Of a stretch of 64,000 nt of DNA, positions 16,412 through 25,631 are shown piece after piece. The notes beneath the pieces were generated by a model. The model did not search any database. It had not been told where the DNA came from and saw only the letters and a list, made by a program, of their open reading frames with translations. The stretch is from Paenibacillus riograndensis SBR5. Its GTDB lineage: Bacteria; Bacillota; Bacilli; Paenibacillales; Paenibacillaceae. The stretch lies in NCBI RefSeq assembly GCF_000981585.1, contig NZ_LN831776.1, forward strand, positions 4,385,187 through 4,449,186. Reading direction: 5' to 3'. A program made the position numbers and the translations under genes. Within the stretch, counting starts at the first letter, position 1, and each line of letters starts with the position of its first letter.

Positions 16412-17950
16412 TTATTTCTCCATAAAAAGCTCGATCATCATTCCGAGGCGTTCTCCTTCAATCTGCGCGTCCAGCCTGCCGCCATGCAGCCTGATGATCT
16501 CCGCAGCAATGGACAAGCCTAAGCCTGCACCTTCTCCAGTCCGCGACGAATCCCCTTTGTAGAACCGATCAAACAGCCTGTTCAGCTCCCCGTTCTCCAT
16601 CGCTTGGGCTGGTGTGCTCCACATTTCCAGCCGCAGCAGACATTGACGGCGGTTCTCCGCCACCGGTTCCCGGAGGCGGATGGTAAGCTCCGTATCTGCA
16701 CGGCTGTATTTGAAGGCGTTGGAGAGCAGATTTTCCAGCACCCGGACGAATAGGTCAGCGTCAATCTCCACATGCACCGACTGATCCGGCAGCAGCAGAA
16801 CCGTCTCAATACGCCTGTCCCTGCTTTGGGGATGATACCCCTCCACAACCTGGCGCAGCAGCTCCTGCATGTTCACTCTGCTCTTGTTCAACACCGCGGG
16901 CTTCCATTTCAGCTGCGAAATTTCAAAAAACTCGTCAATCAGCTTCTTTAAGTAACCTGTCCGCTCCTCCAGAACCTCTATGTACCTCTCCTTTTCCGGC
17001 TCACTGTCATACGATTTTTCTTTGAGCAGACTGAGAAAGCCCATGATGGAAGTTAGCGGCGTGCGCAGATCATGGGAAATATTGAGCAGAAAATCCTTCT
17101 CCTTGCTCCGGCTTACTACAATTTGTTCCGCCATATCATTCAGCGCAGCAGCCATTGTAGAAAGCTCGTTGTTGTATTTTAGCGGAATGCGGGCCTCAAA
17201 GTCTGTTGCGTAAAGCGTATGCGTGCCCTGTTCGAGAGTACGCATATACCGGATTCTCCCCCGGACACCAAGATAAAAAAGCAGCAGAAACACAACAAGA
17301 CCCAGCGCAGATACGGGATTCTCAGTATAAGTAATCGTGCTTGCAGCCACCAGATATAGCCCGTTCCCCAGCTTCCGGGTTTCCTGCAGCTTTGTGCCGG
17401 AGCTGTTGTTATAGCTGATGTTGATGCCTTCTTTGGGTGTAAAAAAAATGATATTGTAGACCTGCTCCTCCTCCGGATTGCCGATCACGAAACCACCAGC
17501 TTCCGGCGCAGGGGGATATTCTGTGGCAGAATGCAGCGCCTTGCCCCCCGGCAGTGACTCCCCGGAGCGGACAATGACAACATTTGAATTGGCTTGCAGC
17601 AGTTCCCCCTGCTCATTTACCACAGACACGACTACTTCCTCAGCCGCCCTAAAGCTTTTGCTGTAGCCGGGGGGAAACTTCTCCCGCAGCTCCTGCTCCA
17701 GCTGACGGGGAATAACGGCCTCGCCTGCCCTGGCATCCAGCCAGGCCGCCAGCGGGTTGCCAACCTTCTCCCGGTAGTTCATAATCCGTTCCGCATCGGT
17801 CTGCACCGGATAAAACAACGCCGAGCCTATCAGAAAATGAGCTGTCAATGAAACTGCAGCCAGCGTGGCGGCCAGCGACAGAATAAAAATCAGGACCAGC
17901 TCCCCGACCAGTCCTGTTTTAAACTTCCTTGTCCACTTTATAACCAACAC
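16412..17950 (-). CDS. Sensor histidine kinase
   Basis: About 512 residues from the GTG at 17950; a TTG at 17947 is an alternative, and both overlap the end of the response-regulator gene by about 30 bases. Order: TM1 (residues 14-40), a 150-residue extracytoplasmic domain, TM2 (NPVSALGLVVFLLLFYLGV), HAMP, HisKA with the phosphoacceptor in ISHDLRTPLTS, then HATPase_c with N-box ENLLSNAFKYS and G-box GAGLGLSIAAEI. The extracytoplasmic part has no domain I recognise. It pairs with the upstream OmpR-type regulator and lies in one operon with a serine hydrolase and a lipoprotein. Confidence 0.92.
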   Translation of the reverse strand: MLVIKWTRKFKTGLVGELVLIFILSLAATLAAVSLTAHFLIGSALFYPVQTDAERIMNYREKVGNPLAAWLDARAGEAVIPRQLEQELREKFPPGYSKSFRAAEEVVVSVVNEQGELLQANSNVVIVRSGESLPGGKALHSATEYPPAPEAGGFVIGNPEEEQVYNIIFFTPKEGINISYNNSSGTKLQETRKLGNGLYLVAASTITYTENPVSALGLVVFLLLFYLGVRGRIRYMRTLEQGTHTLYATDFEARIPLKYNNELSTMAAALNDMAEQIVVSRSKEKDFLLNISHDLRTPLTSIMGFLSLLKEKSYDSEPEKERYIEVLEERTGYLKKLIDEFFEISQLKWKPAVLNKSRVNMQELLRQVVEGYHPQSRDRRIETVLLLPDQSVHVEIDADLFVRVLENLLSNAFKYSRADTELTIRLREPVAENRRQCLLRLEMWSTPAQAMENGELNRLFDRFYKGDSSRTGEGAGLGLSIAAEIIRLHGGRLDAQIEGERLGMMIELFMEK

Positions 17951-18617
17951 CCCAGACCGTTCTGATGTACTTGGAATTTTTGACGGTATCACCCAGCTTT
18001 TCCCGCAGATTGCGGATATGGGTAAGCACGGTGTTGTCGCTCTCCAGATAGGTATCCTCCCAGACGAGCTCATAAATATCGCGTGAGGTAAACACCCGGC
18101 CCTTGTTCCTGGCCAGCAGCAGCAATATTCCATATTCTTTGGGCGTCATGTTGATTTCAACGCCATTTTTGGACACGGCATGTTCCTCCGGCAACAGCGT
18201 AATATCCTTAATCTGCAGCTCTCCCGGAGCTGCAGCCGGCTGTTCAGCGGCTGCCGGCCTGCGTTTTAGGATCGCCGAAATCCGTAAAGAAAGCTCCGTC
18301 AGATCAAAGGGCTTCGTCACATAATCATCGCAGCCGGCAATGAAGCCCCTGATTTTATCCTCCTGCTGATCCTTGGCTGTCAGGAAAATCACCGGAATCT
18401 CCGAGATTTCCCGAATCCGGCTGATCAGATCAAAACCATTCATGGCCGGCATCATAATATCCAGCAAAATGAGCTGAAATGCCTCCGCCCGAATGTAGTC
18501 CAGCGCCGTCACCCCATCATAGCAGGATGAAATGCTGTACCCTTCCCGTTCCAGAAATATGGATAAAAAGTCCACAATCGTCCGGTCGTCATCCACAATT
18601 AAAATCCGGGTGCACAT
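17919..18617 (-). CDS. OmpR-family response regulator
   Basis: 232 residues: receiver domain 1-115 with the acidic pair in IVDDDRT, the phosphorylated Asp in LILLDIMMPAMNG, and the conserved Lys in FLTAKD and KPFDL; then a winged-helix DNA-binding domain (VFTSRDIYELVW to VWGVGYKV). It shares about 30 bases with the kinase gene, indicating translational coupling. It starts 30 bases after the serine-hydrolase stop on the same strand. Confidence 0.93.
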   Translation of the reverse strand: MCTRILIVDDDRTIVDFLSIFLEREGYSISSCYDGVTALDYIRAEAFQLILLDIMMPAMNGFDLISRIREISEIPVIFLTAKDQQEDKIRGFIAGCDDYVTKPFDLTELSLRISAILKRRPAAAEQPAAAPGELQIKDITLLPEEHAVSKNGVEINMTPKEYGILLLLARNKGRVFTSRDIYELVWEDTYLESDNTVLTHIRNLREKLGDTVKNSKYIRTVWGVGYKVDKEV

Positions 18618-18647
18618 CTCGGCCAGCCGCCTTTCGTCCCTGTCTCT

Positions 18648-20681
18648 CTAAATAAAGAGCAGCAGCTTCATCAGATACATGTAGAGGATCGCACTGGCTC
18701 CGGCCAGTACCAATCCCAGAATAACCGCTGCGTCATAGAGATGCAGTTTTTTGCTTCGTCCATATTTTACCGCAAATCCCGCCGAGCACGCTATGCCTGC
18801 TGCAATCCCCGCTGCAAAAATGTTGGCTGCAAGCAGCCAATGGCCCTGTACCGCACGGCTTTCAGAGAAAACGCCGAGCAGGGTGACTGCTGCCGTGCCA
18901 AGAATAAGCGGAGCGATAAGATAGGCAGGAAGCCTGTGCCGCAGACGCATTCGCTCGTCTCCCTTTTTTTTGCGTCTGCAAACGGCTACCACTCCGGCTA
19001 TAAGGCCCAGCAATGCACCGGCCAGCGCTATTTTCCAAGCCAGTCCTCCGGCCCCTGCTTCCCAAGAATCCAGCTTAACAAACGCCTGGTAGGGTACTGT
19101 AGTGTCCAGCACAAGATATTTGCTGCCGCTCTCCCCTTCTTTAAGCACAAGATATTTATTGACCTTTGGATTGTAGAAAATCTGCTTGCCAATCTGTGTG
19201 TATTGCCCGTTCAGCTCCTCACCCGCGGATTTCAGGGTAACCTCCCCCTGCGCACTGACGGTCACTCCGGGTGTCATCATCCGGTACCGCAGCTTGGAAA
19301 CCCCCGGGCCCAGACCTTCGCTGATCACCATGGCATATGTACCGGCGTAGGATTGAATGCTTGCAGCGGGTTCCGGTGCCTCCCCGGCCGATGCGGCCAG
19401 CGGTTGGTCCATACTTACTCCGAAGAAGGAGTAGAACTGTTCCTCAAAAGCATCCCGCAGGGTTCCGCCGTCTCCTTCGTATTGGGAGTTGCAGCCGATG
19501 AAAAACCCGATTCCTTTGGAGGGCATGATCGATACCAGGCTGGAAAAAGCCTCAGTATCTCCGGGATGAACCAGAATGGCGGGGTTTTTATAGTTTTGAA
19601 AAAAGCCGTAGGCATAACCGGGCATTAGGGGATGCGCGGAATATTGCAGCGAGTGCATCTGCTTGGCGGTATCTTGTTGTAAAATCGCGCTTTCTCCTTG
19701 CCCTCCACCCTGCAGATGGGCCAAAACAAACTTGCCCATATCGTCAGCGGTTGACCAGATGGAGCCGGCGGGGTAGGTCAGAACCTCCCCCTGCTTCATT
19801 TTGACAAACCCTTTATCGTAAGAATATCCCTGGGCCAATTGCCGGTGCAAACGCTCCGGTGTAAGATAGGTCAAGCTGTTGTCCATATGCAGAGGAGCAA
19901 AAATATGCTGGCGTATATACTCATCGTAAGACAGGCCGCTTGCTCTTTCCACAATATATCCGGCGAGTGTAAATCCTTCATTGCTATACTGCACCGCATC
20001 TCCCGGTGCCCTCACCAGCGGCGGCAGCAGCTTCTGCAGGGTCTGCTCAAGCGGAACCCGCTGCTCCGGCACTGTGTCCGACCAGGCCCCTTCGCGTTGT
20101 TCGGCATTGCCGAATCCTCCGGTATTTGTCAGCAAACGTTTCATGGTCAGCTGAGTTTTGTACGGGTTGGCCACTTGCAGCGAATCCGGCAAATAGCGGT
20201 TCACATCCGCATCCAGGTTCAGTTTTCCCTGCTCCGCCAGCTGCAAGGCAGCTGTAGCCGTAAAAACTTTGGACACCGAAGCGATGCTGAAGCGGGTCTT
20301 GTGCGGGTCTACCGGCACCTTGGCCTCCACATCCGCATATCCGTAGCCCTTCTCCAGCAGGATTGCACCATCTTTGACCACCGCCAAAGTTACGCCCGGC
20401 ACATGGTACTTGTCCATCGCTGTCTTCATAAACTCATCGGTCAGCTGCTCTAACCGCTCACGTTCCCGCATAGCGGCTGCTTCTTCGTGCTTCTCCGGCG
20501 GGGTGTCCGCTGCGTGCGGCAGCGACTGCCCCCCCTTTGACAGGAGCTTCGCTGCCTGCACCACCGTTTGCTCCGGCTGTACCTTCACCGCTTGTGCCTG
20601 TGCAGGCTCTGGCTGCATCACCGCCGCTTGCGCCACAATTGCCACCGCCAGCCCCATTTTCATCCATTGTCTCATTCTCAT
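18648..20681 (-). CDS. Membrane-anchored beta-lactamase-fold serine hydrolase
   Basis: 677 residues. A signal peptide (1-30) leads into a linker and then a class C beta-lactamase/esterase-like domain (about 75-420) with all three motifs: S135-V-S-K138 (SxxK), Y232-S-N234 (YxN) and HPG in LVHPGDTEAFSS. After a beta-rich segment, four hydrophobic segments close the protein (around residues 550-575, 590-610, 620-645, 650-677). The catalytic domain would lie outside the cell, anchored by the C-terminal bundle. Such proteins cleave or modify D-Ala peptides, or are esterases. It is first in an operon with a two-component system and a lipoprotein, which suggests an envelope or beta-lactam-related role (inference). 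Confidence 0.88.
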   Translation of the reverse strand: MRMRQWMKMGLAVAIVAQAAVMQPEPAQAQAVKVQPEQTVVQAAKLLSKGGQSLPHAADTPPEKHEEAAAMRERERLEQLTDEFMKTAMDKYHVPGVTLAVVKDGAILLEKGYGYADVEAKVPVDPHKTRFSIASVSKVFTATAALQLAEQGKLNLDADVNRYLPDSLQVANPYKTQLTMKRLLTNTGGFGNAEQREGAWSDTVPEQRVPLEQTLQKLLPPLVRAPGDAVQYSNEGFTLAGYIVERASGLSYDEYIRQHIFAPLHMDNSLTYLTPERLHRQLAQGYSYDKGFVKMKQGEVLTYPAGSIWSTADDMGKFVLAHLQGGGQGESAILQQDTAKQMHSLQYSAHPLMPGYAYGFFQNYKNPAILVHPGDTEAFSSLVSIMPSKGIGFFIGCNSQYEGDGGTLRDAFEEQFYSFFGVSMDQPLAASAGEAPEPAASIQSYAGTYAMVISEGLGPGVSKLRYRMMTPGVTVSAQGEVTLKSAGEELNGQYTQIGKQIFYNPKVNKYLVLKEGESGSKYLVLDTTVPYQAFVKLDSWEAGAGGLAWKIALAGALLGLIAGVVAVCRRKKKGDERMRLRHRLPAYLIAPLILGTAAVTLLGVFSESRAVQGHWLLAANIFAAGIAAGIACSAGFAVKYGRSKKLHLYDAAVILGLVLAGASAILYMYLMKLLLFI

Positions 20682-20801
20682 GCTCCCACTCCTGTCTCTT
20701 TCAACGCCTTATGGGTCCATGATACAGCGGCAATATGGAGAAAAAAGCGGCATAAATCTAAAGAAAAAATAAAGCTCCGTCCCTGATTCAGCTGGATTTT
20801 T

Positions 20802-21311
20802 TTATTTATTCACTCTGTTAATACTTAATGTACTGAAATATTGACTGGGATTGCCTTGCTTGGGATTAAAGCGTTCTTTGAATTCTCCGCCCGTATACGC
20901 ACCAATGACCCGGTGCCAAAAATTGCGTGCAGGGGTGTTGGCCCGGATCTGCGAAACCTTCCAGTCGCCGGGGAACATATCGAACAGCCGGTGAGCCGCC
21001 CATGTGCCTACTCCGCTGCGGCGGTATTTTTGCATCACAAAAAACTCGGTCATATAGAATTGTCCCTCTGAACTGCGAAGCAGCCTGTCCACCAGCGCAA
21101 ATCCGGCAATATTATCGTCGACGGTAAACAAATAGGCGAATTTATTAGTACCGCTGTTCCAGTAAGCCTCCAGACCGGGATAGGCCGGAAAGGCGCCGTC
21201 ACGGTCCACCTCAAGCTCCAGGTAGCGGGTAAAGTCATATAAATAAAACTGCATCAGCCTGCTGATGATATGGCGCTGCTCTTTGGGAACCAGCTCGATT
21301 CCAAGTTCCAT
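20802..21311 (-). CDS. GNAT-family N-acetyltransferase
   Basis: 169 residues from the ATG at 21311, which follows AAGAGGTG; an upstream in-frame start at 21332 lacks this support. Acetyl-CoA binding motif A is seen as FVMQKYRRSGVGTWAAHRLF, and a C-terminal aromatic segment reads ARNFWHRVIGAYT. The acceptor is unknown. It is divergent from xerS. Confidence 0.85.
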   Translation of the reverse strand: MELGIELVPKEQRHIISRLMQFYLYDFTRYLELEVDRDGAFPAYPGLEAYWNSGTNKFAYLFTVDDNIAGFALVDRLLRSSEGQFYMTEFFVMQKYRRSGVGTWAAHRLFDMFPGDWKVSQIRANTPARNFWHRVIGAYTGGEFKERFNPKQGNPSQYFSTLSINRVNK

Positions 21312-21479
21312 TAGGTCACCTCTTGGATTCACTTTTATTACACATTCTATAACTTTGCCACTTCAGGAGCAAGGCAACCCTGTATGCCACTGTGAAATCC
21401 GGCCAAAAGCCATGAAACATGATAAAATAGGAAGCAGCAAGGAAGACAACTCCGCAGATGATCAGCAACCATAAGGCAG

Positions 21480-22574
21480 GTGAACAAGTTTTTGAGTATT
21501 CAAAAAAACAGCGACCGCAAGCTTTTAGACGAAAAAGTGCTGCTCATGCCCTGGTTCGTACAGCAGTTCATTGACTTCAAACGCCCAGACCTCTCCCCCT
21601 CTACTCTGCTGGAGTACATTCGCGATTATGAATCGTTCTTCGGCTGGCTTCGTGCTGAGGGTCTTACCCAGGCCGCCAGTCTGGCGGAGATTACTTTACT
21701 GGATCTGGAGACGCTGCATATGGACAGCATTGTCGGTTACCGTCTGCACCTGACCACCCGTGCTGAGGGAACCAATACCAGGGTTACGGTCTCCCGCAAG
21801 CTTTCGGCACTTCGTTCATTATTCCACTATTTAAGCCAGATTGCTGAAGACGAGAATTTCTATCCTTTGCTCAAACGCAACATCATGGCCAAGGTAGAGA
21901 TCAAACGCATTCACAAGCCCAAGGATACAGCGGCCAAGCTTAAAGGCAAAATTCTGGAAGACGAAGAGCTGCTGGAGTTCGTAGGATATATTTACGATGG
22001 GTATGGGCGGGATGTTGAAGCGAACAAGCAGGCCTATTATTCCTTCCAGCTTAACCGTGAACGCGACGCCTGCATTGCCAGCCTCATTCTGAACTCCGGC
22101 CTGCGTGTCTCAGAAGTGGTCAATCTGAACGTGGATGATCTGGATGTGAACAATAAGCTGCTGTATGTCTACCGCAAGGGGAATAACGATGAAACGTTCA
22201 AAACCCCGGTCTACTTCAGGGAACAAGCCAAGGATGACCTCTCGCTCTATCTGAGCCTGCGGCAGTCCCGCTACAAAACGCCCAAGAAAGAAAAAGCGCT
22301 GTTCATTGCACTGCCGAACGGCAGCCATGAAGGCAAAAGGATGACCAAGCGGGCGATTCAGGAGATGATTATCAAATACGCCAAACGGTTCGGCAAGCCC
22401 TATCTTACCGTGCATAAGCTGCGCCACTCTTTTGCTACAGACTATTATCTGCAAAATGATATCTACAAAACGAAGGAACAGCTCGGACACGCTTCAACAG
22501 AAACTACCGAAGTTTATGCGCATCTTACAGACAAAACGATGTCTGAGGCGATTGAGCGGCGTCTGGAGAGCTGA
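21480..22574 (+). CDS. xerS: Tyrosine recombinase XerS
   Basis: A 364-residue tyrosine recombinase with a SAM-like core-binding domain (residues 25-150, PWFVQQFIDFKRPDLSPSTL) and a catalytic domain from about 175. The active-site set is visible: R in LNSGLRVSEVV, HKLRHSFATDYY with H and R, LGHASTE, and the nucleophile Tyr in TTEVYAHLT. Length and N-terminus fit XerS, the single-recombinase type that resolves chromosome dimers in lactococci and streptococci, also present in many Bacillales beside XerC/XerD. The GTG at 21480 is adjacent to the ribosome site; a TTG at 21492 with AGGTGAA before it is the more comfortable start. Confidence 0.9.
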   Translation: MNKFLSIQKNSDRKLLDEKVLLMPWFVQQFIDFKRPDLSPSTLLEYIRDYESFFGWLRAEGLTQAASLAEITLLDLETLHMDSIVGYRLHLTTRAEGTNTRVTVSRKLSALRSLFHYLSQIAEDENFYPLLKRNIMAKVEIKRIHKPKDTAAKLKGKILEDEELLEFVGYIYDGYGRDVEANKQAYYSFQLNRERDACIASLILNSGLRVSEVVNLNVDDLDVNNKLLYVYRKGNNDETFKTPVYFREQAKDDLSLYLSLRQSRYKTPKKEKALFIALPNGSHEGKRMTKRAIQEMIIKYAKRFGKPYLTVHKLRHSFATDYYLQNDIYKTKEQLGHASTETTEVYAHLTDKTMSEAIERRLES

Positions 22575-22606
22575 TCCCCTTGTCCTGAAAGGAGTAATTG
22601 TCTTAA

Positions 22607-23476
22607 ATGTCTTACCCACAAGAATTACTGTCTGCTTCACCTGATCAAAAACACATGCATTTACAGTCCAATTGTGAAAGCTGCTTCGGCCTATGCTGTG
22701 CCGCATTGCCCTTTGCCGTATCATCAGACTTTGCCATCGATAAAAATGCCGGCCAGCCTTGTCCTAACCTGCGGAATGACTTCCGCTGCGGGATTCATAC
22801 GGAACTGAGAGCCAAGGGCTTCAAGGGTTGTACTGTGTATGAATGCTTTGGTGCTGGTCCTAAGGTTTCCCATATTACCTTCAACGGCAGGGACTGGCGC
22901 GAGGCTCCGGAAACCGCTGCTTCAATGTTCGAGGTCTTCCCGGTGATGCGTCATCTTCATGAGCTGCTGTGTTATCTGACCGAGGCACTGCTGCTGCCTG
23001 CTGCCCAGCCGATTCACAGCCAGCTCCATTCCGCACTTGAGCAGACTGAGCGGCTCACCCTGTTGCCGGCTGAAGCACTGCTCCAGGTGGACGTCCATGC
23101 AACCCGTGCAGAGATCAATGAACTGCTGCTGCGGACCAGCGAGCTGGCACGCGAAGCTGCACGGCGTCAGCTGCACAACGTCCCCAAACGCCCCAAAGTC
23201 TATCGGGGCGCCGACCTGATCGGTGCCAAGCTCAAAAAGGCAGATCTGCGCTGTGTCAGTCTGCGTGGGGCTTACCTGATTGCTGCAGACCTCAGCGGTG
23301 CAGATCTGAGGGGAGCCGATCTGATCGGGGCTGATTTCCGCGACACCAATCTTTGCGGCGCTGACCTTAGAGGCACCTTGTTTCTGACCCAATCGCAGCT
23401 TAATGCGGCGAAGGGCGATGCTTCAACCAAGCTTCCCGATAGATTTGTACATCCTGAGCACTGGATGGTGGTGTAG
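22607..23476 (+). CDS. Cys-rich pentapeptide-repeat protein
   Basis: 289 residues in two parts. The N-terminus (20-95) is rich in cysteines with spacing CESCFGLCC, then single Cys in GQPCPNL, FRCGIH, KGCTVYECFG; this pattern is conserved in a pentapeptide protein family shared with actinobacteria and looks like a metal or Fe-S site. A helical middle region follows. The C-terminus (about 200-265) is a run of A(D/N)LxG pentapeptides (YRGADLIGAKL to GADLRGTLF) forming a short beta helix. Function unknown. The ATG follows AAAGGAG and lies 32 bases after xerS, so the two may be one transcript. A strong terminator follows. Confidence 0.85.
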   Translation: MSYPQELLSASPDQKHMHLQSNCESCFGLCCAALPFAVSSDFAIDKNAGQPCPNLRNDFRCGIHTELRAKGFKGCTVYECFGAGPKVSHITFNGRDWREAPETAASMFEVFPVMRHLHELLCYLTEALLLPAAQPIHSQLHSALEQTERLTLLPAEALLQVDVHATRAEINELLLRTSELAREAARRQLHNVPKRPKVYRGADLIGAKLKKADLRCVSLRGAYLIAADLSGADLRGADLIGADFRDTNLCGADLRGTLFLTQSQLNAAKGDASTKLPDRFVHPEHWMVV

Positions 23477-23526
23477 AAGCACCGCCGCAATTGCTGCTCT
23501 TCGTTCCCGGAAGCCCATACAGCAGC

Positions 23527-23575
23527 AGAACAGCGGCTCCGCACTCCTTCATCTGGAGAGCGGAGCCGCTGTTCT
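23527..23575 (+). terminator. Strong terminator after the pentapeptide-repeat gene
   Basis: AGAACAGCGGCTCCGC (23527-23542) pairs perfectly with GCGGAGCCGCTGTTCT (23560-23575), 16 base pairs. It sits between the convergent pentapeptide-repeat and mobB genes. Confidence 0.9.
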
Positions 23576-23646
23576 TTGTGACGGGGGGTATTATAAAGTA
23601 ACTTTAACGGGAATTGTTACACTCTGGAATTTCTATTGTGAATTTT

Positions 23647-24309
23647 TCATATATTGAAATTTTGAAAATAAAATCGTTGCTGCCACAAAAGGTTGGCTAT
23701 TTCCAGGCTATCGTTAACGGCAAACCGGTGAATGCCCGGGATCTCCGGCAATTCCATTCCCCGTATGGAGTCCCAGAATGCCGTTGCGACTATATTGCTT
23801 GCCTCTTCCAGCAGCGGGATATCCTCTTCACGGCGGAGCAGGACGATTTTGGGGTAAGGTTCCTGTTTGAAGCCCTCTACCAGTACATAATCATAGCCGG
23901 CAAAAGCTTCAATCAGCTCCGCCAGACTGCTTGTCCGTTCCTGAATCACCGACGTCCGGGCAGCGCTGGTGATGGCAACCGCTGAAGCACCGGCCTGCCG
24001 CTGCTTCCAGGTATCCGTTCCCTCATGGTCCATCTCAAAATCATGGCCGTCATGCTTGATGACCGCTACTGTGCAGCCTTTTTTTCGCAACAGCGGAATC
24101 AATTCGCAAAGCAGGGTTGTTTTGCCGCTGTTTTTATAACCCACGATCTGGCACACGGCAGGTCTGCTGCTCCCTTTTTTTAAAATATGAGAATTTATAT
24201 GCCTCACGCTATAAATTTTCCTTCTATTTCTCGCTGAAACGGTACCGTCCTTAAAAAGGACGGCAAAGCCGTTTCTACTTGTCATCTTTTGTTGTCTGCG
24301 CCGCCTCAT
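23647..24309 (-). CDS. mobB: Molybdopterin-guanine dinucleotide biosynthesis protein MobB with repeat-derived N-terminus
   Basis: A GTP-binding MobB: P-loop GYKNSGKTT (residues 57-65), HDGHDFEMDHEGTDTWKQRQAGA, and VLVEGFKQEPYPKI. It assists MobA in attaching GMP to molybdopterin. Normal MobB starts a few residues before QIVGYKNSGKTT, but this frame starts at ATG 24309 (after GGGAGG) and has about 50 extra N-terminal residues. Residues 10-43 of these are encoded by a 98-base copy of repeat R2 (24183-24280), inserted without stop or frameshift. A GTG at 24156 in GCCGTGTGCCAGATC, 12 bases after GGGAG, could be an internal start giving a normal-length protein. It follows moeA by 41 bases. Confidence 0.85.
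   Translation of the reverse strand: MRRRRQQKMTSRNGFAVLFKDGTVSARNRRKIYSVRHINSHILKKGSSRPAVCQIVGYKNSGKTTLLCELIPLLRKKGCTVAVIKHDGHDFEMDHEGTDTWKQRQAGASAVAITSAARTSVIQERTSSLAELIEAFAGYDYVLVEGFKQEPYPKIVLLRREEDIPLLEEASNIVATAFWDSIRGMELPEIPGIHRFAVNDSLEIANLLWQQRFYFQNFNI
24183..24280 (-). repeat. Dispersed hairpin repeat R2, inside mobB
   Basis: 98 bases, identical to 41766-41863 (reverse orientation) at 96 of 98 positions. The first 40 bases form a nested hairpin: GAAACGG/CCGTTTC outside and CCGTCCTT/AAGGACGG inside. It lies wholly inside the mobB reading frame. Confidence 0.9.
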
Positions 24310-24350
24310 TCCAGCAGCCTCCCATCCAGCATTACCTGTCTCCGGCCGAT

Positions 24351-25631
24351 TTAGCCCCGAATTTCACCAGGCAGCTTGAGTACTTTCGCAGAATTTCCCG
24401 CAGATACCCCCCGTTCCTCCGGTGGAATCACGATTAGGCAGTCACTATCCTTAATCGTAACCATCACAGAGGATTCATCAATGACGGCCGGGTAGGCATG
24501 AAGCTGCCCTTCATGAATCTCCAGCCGGGCACGGACAAAGCGGGTGTAATTATTCACTTTGTTATAATCTGCTCCCAGCACCGCTGTCCATTCCGGCAGG
24601 AATGGCTGGTCAGCCCCTTGCATCTGCAGAATGGCAGGCCGGGCGAACAGATGGAATCCAACAAAACAGGCACCCGGATTGCCCGACAACGCCAGTAAAA
24701 GCGTTCCTCCCCGGACAGCAGCCGTTGTCACACTTCCGGGACGCATCGTCACCTTGTTGAACAGCATGTCCCCGCTGTTCTCGCGGATCAGATCTCCCAT
24801 GATGTCATAATCCCCGACCGACACCCCTCCGGTGGTAATCACCACATCATAACTTTCCAGAGCGATCTGCACCTTACTTCGCGCCTGTTCAATATCATCC
24901 ACAATTGCCCCAAGCATCACCGGTTCCCCGCCACACTCACGCACCAGCGCTTCCAGCATGGGAGAATTGCTGTTTCTTATTTTGCCGGGAACAAGCGGTT
25001 CGTGAACGTCCAACAGCTCAGTTCCGGTTGCAAAGATACCTACCCTCGGTCTGCGTATGACTTGGACCAAAGGGATTCCGAAAGCAGCCAGGACTGCAAT
25101 ATCGCCAGCCTTAATCATCCTTCCGGCGGGAAGCACCAGCTCCCCCTCCTTCAGCTCAAAGCCGCGCGGTGTCACATTTTTGCCAGCTGCCTGCGGCTTG
25201 CGGATACCCACCTGAAGTCTTCCGCCTTCTTCCCTGCTCTCCGTAGCTTCCAGCATCACCACCGTATCCGCGCCTGCCGGCACCTGGGCTCCTGTCATAA
25301 TGCGGGCTGCCGTCCCTCTCCGGATATCAACGCTAGGTACGGCGCCGCAAGGAATGTTGTCCACCACGTCCAGCCAGACCCGCTTGCCTTCCCCCGCCTC
25401 CTCCGTGTCGGCGGCCATAAGCGCATAGCCGTCCATACCTGAACGGTTAAAGGCCGGAAACGGATGAGGCGCATAGACGGGCTCCGCCAAATAACGTCCC
25501 ACACTCTGGTCCAGAGGCACCTTTTCCATCTGGAGCAGCTTGGCATATTCCATAATCCGCGACTGGGCTTCTGCAACCTGGAGCGCTTTACGGTGAAATT
25601 TAGAATCTTTTGCTTCCTCTTTACTGTTCAT
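24351..25631 (-). CDS. moeA: Molybdopterin molybdotransferase MoeA
   Basis: 426 residues of typical MoeA order: N-terminal domain with HPFPAFNRSGMDGYAL, a MoCF/MPT-binding domain with ATGTELLDV, TTGGVSVGDYD and ALSGNPGACFVGF, and a C-terminal domain IV. It inserts molybdate into adenylated molybdopterin to give the molybdenum cofactor. It is followed by mobB on the same strand; the moa genes and molybdate transport are not in the window. Confidence 0.95.
   Translation of the reverse strand: MNSKEEAKDSKFHRKALQVAEAQSRIMEYAKLLQMEKVPLDQSVGRYLAEPVYAPHPFPAFNRSGMDGYALMAADTEEAGEGKRVWLDVVDNIPCGAVPSVDIRRGTAARIMTGAQVPAGADTVVMLEATESREEGGRLQVGIRKPQAAGKNVTPRGFELKEGELVLPAGRMIKAGDIAVLAAFGIPLVQVIRRPRVGIFATGTELLDVHEPLVPGKIRNSNSPMLEALVRECGGEPVMLGAIVDDIEQARSKVQIALESYDVVITTGGVSVGDYDIMGDLIRENSGDMLFNKVTMRPGSVTTAAVRGGTLLLALSGNPGACFVGFHLFARPAILQMQGADQPFLPEWTAVLGADYNKVNNYTRFVRARLEIHEGQLHAYPAVIDESSVMVTIKDSDCLIVIPPEERGVSAGNSAKVLKLPGEIRG

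Noticed and set aside
21333..21479. A dif-type XerS site next to xerS
   Set aside because: In streptococci dif-SL lies beside xerS, but I see no matching inverted arms in this interval.
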